Shown piece after piece: positions 43,462-53,252 of a stretch of 64,000 nucleotides of DNA; position 1 is the stretch's first letter, and each line of letters opens with the position of its first letter. A model generated the notes under the pieces. That model was not told where the DNA came from and searched no databases. It saw only the letters and a program-made list of their open reading frames with translations. The translations under genes were made by a program, and so were the position numbers. The DNA comes from an uncultured Gelidibacter sp. (GTDB taxonomy: Bacteria; Bacteroidota; Bacteroidia; Flavobacteriales; Flavobacteriaceae). The stretch spans positions 310,001 to 374,000 of the forward strand of contig NZ_CANMTE010000004.1 in the NCBI RefSeq assembly GCF_947500795.1, written 5' to 3'.

Positions 43462-46400
43462 ATGCTCAATAAAAGCATCAAATTTCTAATAGAAAATAAA
43501 TTAGTAGCTGTACTCCTTTTAACCTTATTCGTTGGTTGGGGATTAGTCAACGCACCTTTAGATATAAATACTGGTTTCTTACCCTCTGACCCCGTATCCG
43601 TAGATGCTATTCCGGATATTGGAGAAAACCAGCAAATTGTATTTACCAAATGGGACGGGCGTTCTCCACAAGATATTGAAGACCAAATCACCTACCCTCT
43701 TACAACGTCGTTGTTAGGAATTTCAGGCGTAAAAACTATTCGTAGTTCTTCAATGTTCGGTTTTTCGAGCATTTATATCATTTTTGAAGAAGATGTTGAA
43801 TTTTATTGGTCCCGCAGCCGAATCCTTGAAAAGCTAAATTCACTACCTGCGAATCTATTGCCAGAGGATGTGAATCCTGCTTTAGGACCAGATGCAACAG
43901 GATTGGGCCAAGTATTTTGGTACACTTTAGAAGGTCGTGATAAAGACGGCAACGTTACCGGCGGTTGGGATCTTCATGAGCTGCGCAGTATTCAAGATTA
44001 TTATGTGAAATACGGATTGTCTTCTGCAAGTGGTGTTTCTGAAGTGGCTTCTATTGGTGGTTATGTTCAGGAATATCAAATTGATGTGGACCCTGAAAAG
44101 ATGCGTCAGTACAATATCGGCTTGAGCGCTATTGTAAAAGCGGTTAAGGAAAGTAATCAAGATATTGGAGCGCAGACCTTGGAAATTAATCAGGCGGAAT
44201 ATTTAGTGCGTGGTCTTGGTTATGTAAAATCGGTGGCTGATATCGAAAATGCGGTGGTGACTTCAGAAAATTTCACCTCTATTAGAATCAAGGATATTGC
44301 CAATGTCAACCTCGGGCCGCAAGCCAGACGTGGGATTTTAGATAAAGAAGGCGCTGAAGTTGTGGGTGGTGTTGTCGTTGCCAGATATGGTGCCAATCCA
44401 TTAGAAGTTATCAATAATGTTAAAGATCAGATTGCAGATTTATCTTCCGGACTACCAAGTAAAACATTATCGGATGGACGCACCTCACAAATAACTATTG
44501 TGCCATTCTACGATCGCTCTGAACTAATTCAGGAAACCTTATACACGCTTAACGAAGCACTTATTCTTGAAATCCTGATCACCATTTTGGTGATTATCGT
44601 GATGGTCTTCAACTTACGGGCTTCCATCCTTATTTCAGGTTTATTGCCGGTGGCCGTTTTGATGGTATTTATTACGATGAAACTGTTTAATGTGGATGCC
44701 AACATTGTAGCCCTTTCAGGTATTGCGATTGCGATTGGCACCATGGTGGATGTAGGTGTGATTCTCGCCGAAAACATGATCCGACACATCGAAAGTGAAA
44801 AGTTACGCCTTCGAGAAGATGGCACGGAATACACCACAAACGAAATCATTTACAATGCGACCACTGAAGTTTCTGGAGCTATATTAACTGCGGTGTTAAC
44901 CACAATTATCAGTTTTATTCCGGTATTTACGATGATAGGTGCGGAAGGCAAATTATTCCGCCCGTTAGCATTTACCAAAACCATGGCGCTTACAGCATCA
45001 TTGATTGTGGCACTGTTCTTAATTCCGCCTTTTGCTGCGTTTTTGTTCAGAAAAAGCAATATTATGGAGCGCACCAAATACATCATGAATGGCGTTCTGA
45101 TAATTCTGGGTATAACCGCAATTGCTTACGGCTTTTGGCTTGGAAGTATTTTGATAGCATTTGGAATTGTAGGAATTTTAAGCATCCGAAATGTGGTTAC
45201 TGAGAAGCGTGCCAACCTGATTAAAATTATCATTTCAGTTATAGCGATTGTCGTTTTACTGGCAGAATATTGGCGACCGCTCGGATTTGATCGCAGCATC
45301 ATCATGAACTTGATCTTTGTGGGCATTATTTGCTTTGGATTGCTTGGCGTGTTCTCCATTTTCCAGAGGTATTACCACGCTATTTTAAGCTGGGCACTTC
45401 AAAATCGATTACTGTTTTTAATCATCCCAACTACCGTTTTGATTTTAGGCTTCATCATTATGCGTAATACCGGCAAGGAATTTATGCCAGCACTTAATGA
45501 AGGCTCCTTTTTATTAATGCCAACCTCCCTACCTCACGCCGGTGTAGAAGAAAATAAACGTGTTTTACAACAGCTCGATATGGCTGTAGCGAGCATCCCT
45601 GAGATTGAAACTGTAGTCGGTAAAGCGGGTAGAACAGAATCTGCTTTAGACCCTGCGCCACTTTCCATGTATGAAAATGTGATTATTTACAAGTCCGAAT
45701 ACATGCGAAATGCTGATGGTGACAGACAACGCTATCAAGTTAATGACGATGGATTTTATGTCATGAAAAACAAACGCCTATTCCACAATACCAATAGTGA
45801 TGTCAGCGATGATGCTCTGGAAAATGCTCGTAATAAGGGACTACTTTCCACAGCAATAACAGTATCAGATAAAGACCTTATACAGGATAATGATGGCGAG
45901 TATTTCAGAAACTGGCGACCAGATATCAATAGTCCGAATGACATTTGGAACGAGATCGTAAATGTTACCAAAATACCTGGTGTGACTTCTGCACCGAAGT
46001 TACAGCCGATTGAAACCCGATTGGTGATGTTGCAAACGGGAATGCGTGCACCAATGGGTATCAAAGTTAAAGGTCAGAATTTAGAGCAAATTGAGGCTTT
46101 TGGAATGGAATTGGAAGGCATTTTAAAACAAGCCGAAGGTGTAAAGGAACAAGCAGTGTTTGCTGATCGTATTGTTGGAAAACCGTATTTGCTGATCGAT
46201 ATCAAGAGAGAGCAGTTGGCACGTTACGGCATCACCATTATGGAAGTTCAGGAAATCCTACAGATTGCGGTTGGCGGAATGCCATTGACCCAAACGGTAG
46301 AAGGTCGTGAGCGTTACGGTGTACGTGTGCGTTATCCGCGTGAGCTGCGTTCTAATCCGGAAGATATTAAAAACATTCACGTTCCTGTTGAAAAAGGAAG

Positions 46401-47256
46401 CCCTGTACCATTAGGCGAGTTGGTAGATATTAGATATGAACAAGGTCCTATGGTTATTAAAAGTGAAGACACGTTCTTAATCGGCTATGTACTATTTGAT
46501 AAACTTGACGGGTTTGCAGAAGTTGATGTGGTAGAAAATGCACAAGCCCTCATTCAAAAACACATTGATAATGGCGACTTGGTAGTGCCGCAAGGCATCA
46601 GTTACCGATTTACGGGGACTTATGAAAACCAGCTTCGCGCCGAAAAGACATTATCCGTGGTCGTGCCCTTAGCCCTATTAATTATTTTTGTTATTCTCTA
46701 TTTCCAATTCCGCTCAGTATCTACATCGTTAATGGTGTTTACTGGAATTACGGTAGCTTTTGCTGGCGGATTCATCATGATCTGGTTGTATGGACAGGAT
46801 TGGTTCTTCAATTTCAACATTTTTGGAGAAAACATGCGCGACCTGTTTAATATGAAAACCATCAACCTAAGTGTCGCGGTGTGGGTCGGATTTATTGCGC
46901 TTTTTGGTATTGCTACCGATGATGGCGTGGTCATGGCCACGTACCTCACCCAAACGTTTGAAAGAGAGCAACCAACCGATAAAAAAGGCATTAGACGTGC
47001 TACTTTAGAAGCGGCAGGCAATAGAATTCGTCCGTGTTTAATGACCACAGTAACCACGGTGCTCGCTTTATTACCGGTATTGACCTCAACAGGAAAAGGA
47101 AGCGATATCATGATCCCAATGGCCATTCCTATTTTTGGCGGGATGTTGATAGACACGACCTCTTACTTCTTGGTTCCTGTTCTCTACAGTTGGAAAAAAG
47201 AACGTGAAGCAAAAAGACAACTTAAAAAGGAATCAAAAACACTAATTACTGAATAA
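43462..47256 (+). CDS. cusA: CusA/CzcA-family heavy-metal efflux RND pump
   Basis: Inner-membrane proton-driven pump expelling Cu(I)/Ag(I), with CusB and CusC. At 1264 residues it is about 200 longer than E. coli CusA. Seen: DAIPDIGENQQIVFTKWDGRSPQDIEDQITYPLT at the start, NIVALSGIAIAIGTMVDVGVILAENMIRH (TM4 proton relay), EFMPALNEGSFLLMPTSLPH and DDGVVMATYL. Extra length lies in a hydrophobic stretch between TM6 and TM7 (around 530-650) and in a periplasmic insertion around 755-835 (SDDALENARNKGLLSTAITV). The NxxxD and metal-relay region suggest a monovalent-ion pump. It overlaps cusC by one base (TAATG). Confidence 0.93.
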   Translation: MLNKSIKFLIENKLVAVLLLTLFVGWGLVNAPLDINTGFLPSDPVSVDAIPDIGENQQIVFTKWDGRSPQDIEDQITYPLTTSLLGISGVKTIRSSSMFGFSSIYIIFEEDVEFYWSRSRILEKLNSLPANLLPEDVNPALGPDATGLGQVFWYTLEGRDKDGNVTGGWDLHELRSIQDYYVKYGLSSASGVSEVASIGGYVQEYQIDVDPEKMRQYNIGLSAIVKAVKESNQDIGAQTLEINQAEYLVRGLGYVKSVADIENAVVTSENFTSIRIKDIANVNLGPQARRGILDKEGAEVVGGVVVARYGANPLEVINNVKDQIADLSSGLPSKTLSDGRTSQITIVPFYDRSELIQETLYTLNEALILEILITILVIIVMVFNLRASILISGLLPVAVLMVFITMKLFNVDANIVALSGIAIAIGTMVDVGVILAENMIRHIESEKLRLREDGTEYTTNEIIYNATTEVSGAILTAVLTTIISFIPVFTMIGAEGKLFRPLAFTKTMALTASLIVALFLIPPFAAFLFRKSNIMERTKYIMNGVLIILGITAIAYGFWLGSILIAFGIVGILSIRNVVTEKRANLIKIIISVIAIVVLLAEYWRPLGFDRSIIMNLIFVGIICFGLLGVFSIFQRYYHAILSWALQNRLLFLIIPTTVLILGFIIMRNTGKEFMPALNEGSFLLMPTSLPHAGVEENKRVLQQLDMAVASIPEIETVVGKAGRTESALDPAPLSMYENVIIYKSEYMRNADGDRQRYQVNDDGFYVMKNKRLFHNTNSDVSDDALENARNKGLLSTAITVSDKDLIQDNDGEYFRNWRPDINSPNDIWNEIVNVTKIPGVTSAPKLQPIETRLVMLQTGMRAPMGIKVKGQNLEQIEAFGMELEGILKQAEGVKEQAVFADRIVGKPYLLIDIKREQLARYGITIMEVQEILQIAVGGMPLTQTVEGRERYGVRVRYPRELRSNPEDIKNIHVPVEKGSPVPLGELVDIRYEQGPMVIKSEDTFLIGYVLFDKLDGFAEVDVVENAQALIQKHIDNGDLVVPQGISYRFTGTYENQLRAEKTLSVVVPLALLIIFVILYFQFRSVSTSLMVFTGITVAFAGGFIMIWLYGQDWFFNFNIFGENMRDLFNMKTINLSVAVWVGFIALFGIATDDGVVMATYLTQTFEREQPTDKKGIRRATLEAAGNRIRPCLMTTVTTVLALLPVLTSTGKGSDIMIPMAIPIFGGMLIDTTSYFLVPVLYSWKKEREAKRQLKKESKTLITE

Positions 47257-48485
47257 TGAGCAACAAGAATAAATATATCGTCCTCTTTATCTGCTTTGCA
47301 TTGGGCCTGTCGTCATTCAACAGTTATGGTCAAGATTTGCAATCGTATATTGAAGAAGCCATTGCCAACAACCCTGAGATTCAGAAAGTGGATTTGCAAT
47401 ATAAAATCGCTACTGAAAAGATCAAGGAAGTCAATAGCTTACCTAACACTGAATTTAATTTTGGTGTGATGGCCATAGCGCCAGAAGTAGAGATGCCTAT
47501 GGAACGTTTTAGAGTTTCTGTAATGCAAATGTTGCCTTGGTTTGGCACCATCACCTCGAGAGAAAATTATGCATCAGCGATGGCAGATGCACAATATGTG
47601 GAGGTGACCATCGCCAAACGAAAACTGGCACTTTCAGTCTCCCAACTGTATTATACGCTTTATGAAATTAGAGCAAAGCAGGCGGTACTTCAGAAGAACA
47701 TTGCGCTTTTAGAGACTTATGAGCGACTTGCCCTAACCTCTTTGGAAGTCAATAAGGCTTCTGCCGTTGATGTGTTGAAATTACAAATTAGACAGAACGA
47801 ATTACAACAGGAAATTGACGTTTTAGATCAGCAGAACAAAGGCATACAGGCAGCAATGAACAGCTTATTGAATAAACCTTATGATGCAGCAGTTGAGGTG
47901 TCAGAAGCGTTGGAAATTCCAGAAAACGATATCATTTTTAGTTACGATAGTTTAGCGGTCAACCCTGAATTGCTCAAATATGATAAATTGTACCAATCTG
48001 TTGAACAGTCAGAATTGATGAACCTAAAGGAAAGTGTTCCAATAATCGGGCTTGGTGTAGAATATATCAACCAGGAAAAGAGTCCGATGAGTACGAGTTC
48101 TTACCAAGATATGGTGATGCCTATGGTTTCGTTATCCATCCCTATATTTAATAACACTTATAAATCGAGAACGAGACAAAATACGCTTCAAAAACAGGAA
48201 ATACAATCGCAAAAAGATGAGCGTTTGAATATGTTGACCGCCGATTTGTCTAAGGCCATTTCGCAGCGTAACCAATCTCGCATAAAATTCAACAGTCAGC
48301 AAAAAAACCTGAAGCAGGCTGAAGATGCGGAAGGCATCCTCATTAAAAATTATGAAACAGGCACTATCGATTTTAATGATGTTTTAGACATTCAGGAGTT
48401 GCAATTAAAATTTCAAATGAATCAAATTGAATCGATCAACATGTATTATGTACAGTCGGCCATCATCAACTATTTAGTTCACTAA
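47256..48485 (+). CDS. cusC: TolC-family outer-membrane efflux protein (CusC-like)
   Basis: Outer-membrane exit duct of the tripartite metal pump, 409 residues. After a signal peptide (to SYGQ) it has the TolC repeat: LQSYIEEAIANNPEIQKVDLQYKIATEKIKEVN, long coiled-coil helices, MNSLLNKPYDAAVEVSEALEIP and the second LSKAISQRNQSRIKFNSQQ half, with FNDVLDIQELQLKFQMNQIE at the end. Its ATG shares a base with the cusA stop, and the sensor gene follows two bases after its stop, so all three are one message. Confidence 0.9.
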   Translation: MSNKNKYIVLFICFALGLSSFNSYGQDLQSYIEEAIANNPEIQKVDLQYKIATEKIKEVNSLPNTEFNFGVMAIAPEVEMPMERFRVSVMQMLPWFGTITSRENYASAMADAQYVEVTIAKRKLALSVSQLYYTLYEIRAKQAVLQKNIALLETYERLALTSLEVNKASAVDVLKLQIRQNELQQEIDVLDQQNKGIQAAMNSLLNKPYDAAVEVSEALEIPENDIIFSYDSLAVNPELLKYDKLYQSVEQSELMNLKESVPIIGLGVEYINQEKSPMSTSSYQDMVMPMVSLSIPIFNNTYKSRTRQNTLQKQEIQSQKDERLNMLTADLSKAISQRNQSRIKFNSQQKNLKQAEDAEGILIKNYETGTIDFNDVLDIQELQLKFQMNQIESINMYYVQSAIINYLVH

Positions 48486-48487
48486 TT

Positions 48488-49054
48488 ATGATAAAAGACT
48501 TCTACATCAAAAATATGGTTTGCGATCGCTGCATTAAGGTGTTACGAGATGAACTGAATGCTCACACTATCGAACTCCTTAACATTGAATTAGGGCGAAT
48601 CACTTTGGATGTACAAGACTCAGACACCACAGAAATTTTGGTATCCATATTAGATAAAAATGGGTTTTCATTAATTGACAATCCTGAACTACATCTTGTA
48701 GAACAAATAAAAATTGAACTCATTCAGTTGTTGAAACATTTACCATTACAAATTGAGCAAAAGCTATCCTCCTATTTAGAATCTAAGCTTCACAAGGATT
48801 ATTTTAAAATGAGCAAACTTTTCTCAACTAACGAAAGTGTCACCATAGAAAAATATTTTATCAAATTAAAAATAGAAAAAGTGAAAGAGCTGATTCAAAA
48901 TCAAGCATTGAATTTTACAGAAATCAGCCAATTGCTCAATTATAGCAACATCAATCACCTGAGCCGACAGTTTAAGAGAGAAACAGGCATGAGTTTGTCA
49001 GAGTATAAATCGGCACAGAAAAACGACAGAACCTCTTTGGACCAAATTGTATAA
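48488..49054 (+). CDS. Metal-sensing AraC-type regulator with N-terminal HMA-like domain
   Basis: A 188-residue one-component regulator. Residues 1-65 look like a heavy-metal-associated ferredoxin-like domain (KNMVCDRCIKVLRDEL, metal motif CxxC at about 12-15; ITLDVQDSDTTEILVSILDKNGFSL). The C-terminal half has an AraC helix-turn-helix (NFTEISQLLNYSNINHLSRQFKRETGMSLSEYKSAQ). It would read copper or silver and control the island, replacing CueR or CusRS, which are not seen. Similar HMA-AraC proteins occur near metal pumps in Bacteroidota from general knowledge. It is the third gene of the cusA-cusC message. Confidence 0.82.
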   Translation: MIKDFYIKNMVCDRCIKVLRDELNAHTIELLNIELGRITLDVQDSDTTEILVSILDKNGFSLIDNPELHLVEQIKIELIQLLKHLPLQIEQKLSSYLESKLHKDYFKMSKLFSTNESVTIEKYFIKLKIEKVKELIQNQALNFTEISQLLNYSNINHLSRQFKRETGMSLSEYKSAQKNDRTSLDQIV

Positions 49055-49118
49055 CAATCAGCCAAGATTATGAAACAAAGTATTGAATATCAATTGTAAT
49101 TTTGAAAAAACTAATCTT

Positions 49119-51530
49119 ATGAGAACATTAAATCTAGTATTTATTCTCACGCTTTTGGGGCTGAATGGCACAGTTGCGCAACAGCTTGAAGGTAACGTTG
49201 ATAATTTACCCGTACAAGAACACAGGCTGACCATTAGGGAAGCTGTGGTTTCTAAAACTGATAAAGAAGTTAAAGCAATGACGGTTAACGGAAGTATCCC
49301 TGGGCCAACCCTTGAATTTACTGAAGGTGAATATGCGGTGATTTACGTAACAAATGAGATGAGCGTAGAAACGTCCATTCATTGGCACGGCTTGTTGTTA
49401 CCCAATTTTATGGACGGCGTGCCATATTTAACCACGCCACCTATTAAACCAGGAACCACCTTTAAATATGAGTTTCCCTTGCGACAATCCGGCACCTATT
49501 GGTACCATTCGCATACCATGTTACAGGAACAAAGCGGTGTGTTCGGATCTTTGGTCATTCATCCAAAAGAAAGAACATTAGCGTATGATACTGATTTAGT
49601 AGTGATGCTTTCTGATTGGACTAATGAGCAACCTAAAGATGTGATGCGCAATTTGAAACGGGGCAATGAGTGGTACCAAATGAAAAAAGGCACCTCTACC
49701 CCCTTAAATCAGGTTATTGCTCGAGGCGCCTTTGGTTCGCAACTCAACTTTTGGAAACAGCGCATGGAAGGAGCTGATATAGCCGATGTATATTACCCTG
49801 CATTTTTAATTAATGGCGAACCTACTAAGGAGTATCCAAATTTTAAGCCGGGAGAAAAGGTGCGTTTACGCATTATAAATGGCTCTGCTTCGTCTCAATT
49901 TTGGATGACTTTTGGTGGCGAAGCACCACTTTTAGTATCTGCAGATGGTTTGGATGTGGTGCCTGTGGCGCGCTCCAAATCGTTTATTGCAACGGCAGAG
50001 ACTTACGATTTTATCATCACCATTCCTGAAGATGGGAAAGTTGAATTTAAGGCCATGGCGCAAGATGGGTCTGGCACCGCAACGGCATATTTTGGAGAGG
50101 GCAATCTGCTTCCGGCAGAAACCTTGAGTCCGCCAGACAAAATAAAAATGATGCAAGACATGGCAAAGATGGATATGAAGATGGGCGCCCATGCCATAAA
50201 ATTCCAACCTAAAAAAGATGAGCGTCATGAAATGAAAGAAGAATACGGAATGAAAATGGATCATGGCAGCATGGCAATGCCAAAAGATGATAAAAAGACA
50301 GCACCCATGGATCATTCAAAAATGGATCACGATACTATGACAAAATCAAAAGATTCTTCCACCACAAAAAAAATGGATCATTCTAAAATGAACCACGACA
50401 ACATGGAGATGCCTAAAGATTCTGCCACCACCAAGGACATGGACCATAGTAAAATGGACCATTCCAAACCTAAAGAAGATCCTGCCGGAATGGATATGGA
50501 GGGTATGGACAAGGGGCCTCAGTACACTTACGATTATTTGAAATCGGCTGAAAAAACCACCTATGATACCAACCTGCCCGTAAAAGAGATTTTGTTAAAT
50601 CTTACCGGGAATATGCAACGCTATATTTGGAGCATGAACGGTGTGCCGTTAAGCGAGGCCGATAACATAAAGATAAAAAGTAGTGAGGTTACCCGCATCA
50701 CTTTTAATAACCTGACCATGATGCACCATCCGATGCATCTTCACGGCCATTTTTTCAGGGTTATTAATGAAAATGGCGATTATTCACCTCTAAAACATAC
50801 GGTGAATGTCCCGCCAATGGAAGAAGTAACCATCGAATTTAGTGGCAATGATGGGGATGAAAACGGCGATTGGTTTTTTCACTGTCACATTCTTTACCAT
50901 ATGATGAGCGGGATGGCACGTATTGTGAGTTATGATACACCTCGCGACTCAAGGATGGAACAACACCCTGTAACACATTTAATCAACGAGGCGGATCAGT
51001 ATTACACCTGGTCGCTTTTAGATGTGGCCTCCCATATGGCTGAATTTAATTTTGTGGCTTCAAATCTCCGTAATCAATTTAATGTATCAGCGGAATATGG
51101 CTGGAATGAAAATTTAGAGGCCGAAGTAACCTATGAGCGTTATTTACATGATTATTTCCGAGTTTTTGTTGGGGTCAATGTTGAAAATGAACTAGAGGAT
51201 AGTTTGGACGAGATCAATACCACGGCCATTGCAGGGATCCGATTTTTAACCCCATACTTATTCAACTTGGATGTGCGAATGGACAGCAAACTTAGACCAC
51301 AAATCAGTTTGAGCCGAGAACTGTTGGTATTCCCAAGAACCGCCATTTTTGGCAATTATGAATATCAAGCAGATTTTGGTTGGGTAGACCCTCTCCCAAC
51401 AGGAGAAAATTATTCCAATGAAGTCAGTTGGAATGCCGGTATAGAATATTACCTGTCACGAGATTTTTCACTTACAGCCAGTTACGATAACCGTTTTGGT
51501 GCAGGTGGTGGACTATCACTCAGGTTTTGA
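49119..51530 (+). CDS. Multicopper oxidase fused to a CopB-like outer-membrane barrel
   Basis: 803 residues from ATG 49119, with a signal peptide (to GTVAQ). Cupredoxin domains carry the copper motifs HWHGLLLPN, WYHSHTMLQEQSG, HHPMHLHGHFF and FFHCHILYHMMSGM (T1 Cys and T2/T3 His). Between them (about 375-470) is a Met/His-rich linker with repeated MDHSKMDH and MDHSKMNH segments, likely Cu(I)-binding. After about residue 630 comes a CopB-like barrel domain (YTWSLLDVASHMAEFNFVAS; AEVTYERYLHDYF; YYLSRDFSLTASYDNRFGAGG) ending LSLRF. CopA and CopB are separate proteins in other bacteria; this fusion may tether the oxidase to the outer membrane. The frame opens at TTG 49083. Confidence 0.88.
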   Translation: MRTLNLVFILTLLGLNGTVAQQLEGNVDNLPVQEHRLTIREAVVSKTDKEVKAMTVNGSIPGPTLEFTEGEYAVIYVTNEMSVETSIHWHGLLLPNFMDGVPYLTTPPIKPGTTFKYEFPLRQSGTYWYHSHTMLQEQSGVFGSLVIHPKERTLAYDTDLVVMLSDWTNEQPKDVMRNLKRGNEWYQMKKGTSTPLNQVIARGAFGSQLNFWKQRMEGADIADVYYPAFLINGEPTKEYPNFKPGEKVRLRIINGSASSQFWMTFGGEAPLLVSADGLDVVPVARSKSFIATAETYDFIITIPEDGKVEFKAMAQDGSGTATAYFGEGNLLPAETLSPPDKIKMMQDMAKMDMKMGAHAIKFQPKKDERHEMKEEYGMKMDHGSMAMPKDDKKTAPMDHSKMDHDTMTKSKDSSTTKKMDHSKMNHDNMEMPKDSATTKDMDHSKMDHSKPKEDPAGMDMEGMDKGPQYTYDYLKSAEKTTYDTNLPVKEILLNLTGNMQRYIWSMNGVPLSEADNIKIKSSEVTRITFNNLTMMHHPMHLHGHFFRVINENGDYSPLKHTVNVPPMEEVTIEFSGNDGDENGDWFFHCHILYHMMSGMARIVSYDTPRDSRMEQHPVTHLINEADQYYTWSLLDVASHMAEFNFVASNLRNQFNVSAEYGWNENLEAEVTYERYLHDYFRVFVGVNVENELEDSLDEINTTAIAGIRFLTPYLFNLDVRMDSKLRPQISLSRELLVFPRTAIFGNYEYQADFGWVDPLPTGENYSNEVSWNAGIEYYLSRDFSLTASYDNRFGAGGGLSLRF

Positions 51531-51571
51531 TAAAAATTAAATAGAATTATTCACCATAAAATGTTAACCCT

Positions 51572-51958
51572 ATGAATTATTATTTTAGTAAAACCGTCAA
51601 AGGAACTTTTGAAGAAGTTATCGACAAAGTCACAAAAGGCTTGAAGGAAGAAGGTTTTGGCATTCTCACGGAAATAGATATAAAGGAAACCCTCAAGAAA
51701 AAACTCAATGTAGATTTTAAGAACTATACAATCTTAGGTGCATGCAACCCTCCATTTGCTCATAAAGCTTTGGTGGCAGAAGATAAGATTGGGACGATGT
51801 TACCGTGCAATGTCATTGTTCAAGAAATAGAGCCAGGTGTTATGGAGGTTGCGGCTGTAAATCCGATGGCCTCTATGCAAGCAGTAGAAAATGAAGAACT
51901 TCATGAAATTGCTTCCCAAATAACAGCACTGCTGGAAGCTATTATTGCTAAATTATAA
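51572..51958 (+). CDS. DUF302 domain protein
   Basis: A 128-residue protein of the DUF302 fold (FSKTVKGTFEEVIDKVTKGLKEEGFGILTEIDI; LGACNPPFAHKALVAEDKIGTMLPCNVIVQ). The family is uncharacterised but common beside copper, thiosulfate and sulfide genes. It has conserved cysteines (about C53 and C71) that could bind metal. No signal peptide is visible, so it is probably cytoplasmic. It lies 41 bases after the oxidase and 55 before the DUF3347 lipoprotein. Confidence 0.85.
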   Translation: MNYYFSKTVKGTFEEVIDKVTKGLKEEGFGILTEIDIKETLKKKLNVDFKNYTILGACNPPFAHKALVAEDKIGTMLPCNVIVQEIEPGVMEVAAVNPMASMQAVENEELHEIASQITALLEAIIAKL

Positions 51959-52013
51959 GAATATTAACTTAGTAATCAATTATAAATTAAAACAACCCTT
52001 AAACAATTAACAA

Positions 52014-52601
52014 ATGAAAACAATTAAAAGAAGTATTGGATCCGTAGCACTTGCCGCAACCTTAATGTTAACCGTATCGTGCAAAGACGCAAGCAAAACT
52101 GAAGCCACTACAACTAGTGAAAGTACTACTGAAAACACGGTAGCATCACAAGAATCGGTAGCCACGTCTGATAAACAAGACGCCAAAGCTGAGGTTATTT
52201 TAAAAGATTATTTTAACTTGAAGGATGCATTGGTAGGTGATGATGGTGAAAAAGCGAAAGAATTTGGAGCGACTTTGACCAACTCATTAAAAGCTTTTGA
52301 GGTTTCAAATTATTCTGCTGACGAGCAAACCGAGTTAAAAGAAATTATAGAGGATGCAACAGAACATGCAGAGCATATTGCAGAAAGTGATATTAAACAC
52401 CAACGTGAGCATTTTAAAACCTTAAGTAAAGACATCACTGATATGGTGGCTATCACAGGTACAAAAATGACTTTATATGAGCAGTTTTGCCCAATGTACG
52501 ATCGTGGGTCTGCATGGTTAAGCACCAAGGAAGAAATTAGAAATCCTTACCATGGGAGTGCAATGTTAAAATGTGGTTCAGTACAGCGTACAATCAACTA
52601 A
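52014..52601 (+). CDS. DUF3347 lipoprotein
   Basis: Periplasmic lipoprotein of 195 residues with lipobox TVSC (Cys about 23), a Ser/Thr/Glu-rich linker and one DUF3347 domain ([71 protein letters not shown]). The CPM, Met and CG residues look like soft-metal ligands. The same domain ends the CusB protein in this island, so it may pass copper to the pump. It is immediately followed, without a gap, by the haem-binding-domain gene. Confidence 0.88.
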   Translation: MKTIKRSIGSVALAATLMLTVSCKDASKTEATTTSESTTENTVASQESVATSDKQDAKAEVILKDYFNLKDALVGDDGEKAKEFGATLTNSLKAFEVSNYSADEQTELKEIIEDATEHAEHIAESDIKHQREHFKTLSKDITDMVAITGTKMTLYEQFCPMYDRGSAWLSTKEEIRNPYHGSAMLKCGSVQRTIN

Positions 52602-53057
52602 ATGAAGGTTATTAAAATTATAGCAGGGATAGCTCTTTTTCTATTTGTAGCGATTCAATTTTTCCCTACAGATAGAAATGAGAGCTATACTGTACCTCCT
52701 TCTGATTTTATGTTGGTGAATACCGTGCCAATTGACATTCAGAAGAGATTGAAAGCATCATGTTATGATTGTCATAGTAACCTTACAGCATACCCTTGGT
52801 ACAATAAAGTTCAGCCCATTGCTTGGTTTTTAGAAGACCATGTTAAAGAAGGCAAGGCTGAACTTAATTTTAGTGAATGGGATACCTATTCTGACAGAAG
52901 AAAAAGAAGCAAGTTACGCTCAATAATCAAACAAATTGAAAATGATGAAATGCCTTTAATAAGTTACACGTATCTTCATAGAGAAGCCATATTATCTGAA
53001 GAGGATGCTAACATCATCATCAATTTCATGAATCAATTGAAGGATAGCTTACAATAG
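52602..53057 (+). CDS. Haem-binding-domain (cytochrome-like) protein
   Basis: A 151-residue protein anchored by an N-terminal helix (KIIAGIALFLFVAIQFF), with a single CYDCHS haem-attachment motif (CxxCH, about 50-54) and NLTAYPWYNKVQPIAWFLEDHVKEGKAELNFSEW, the signature of the haem-binding domain family. It could carry electrons to or from the multicopper oxidase, or sense redox. Its start adjoins the stop of the DUF3347 gene. A stem-loop follows at 53068. Confidence 0.87.
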   Translation: MKVIKIIAGIALFLFVAIQFFPTDRNESYTVPPSDFMLVNTVPIDIQKRLKASCYDCHSNLTAYPWYNKVQPIAWFLEDHVKEGKAELNFSEWDTYSDRRKRSKLRSIIKQIENDEMPLISYTYLHREAILSEEDANIIINFMNQLKDSLQ

Positions 53058-53067
53058 ACTCTTAATA

Positions 53068-53109
53068 GAGAGAAAGGGTCAGTACATAACTTTTAATGCC
53101 CTTTCTCTC
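53068..53109 (+). terminator. Strong stem-loop inside the copper island
   Basis: GAGAGAAAGGG (53068-53078) pairs perfectly with CCCTTTCTCTC (53099-53109) over a 20-base loop. No T tract follows, so it may be an attenuator or processing site that lowers expression of the P-type ATPase part. Confidence 0.5.
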
Positions 53110-53252
53110 ATTTAAGCAGACTTGATTAGTGATTAAGAAATCTTAGAGGTAAAAGTCACCAAGAAATCCACTTTGAAAGTCAGTACATTAATTATTTATA
53201 AAAATCATCATGGTTTTTTGAAACGCTTAGTTCACAACTCTAATTACAAAAA

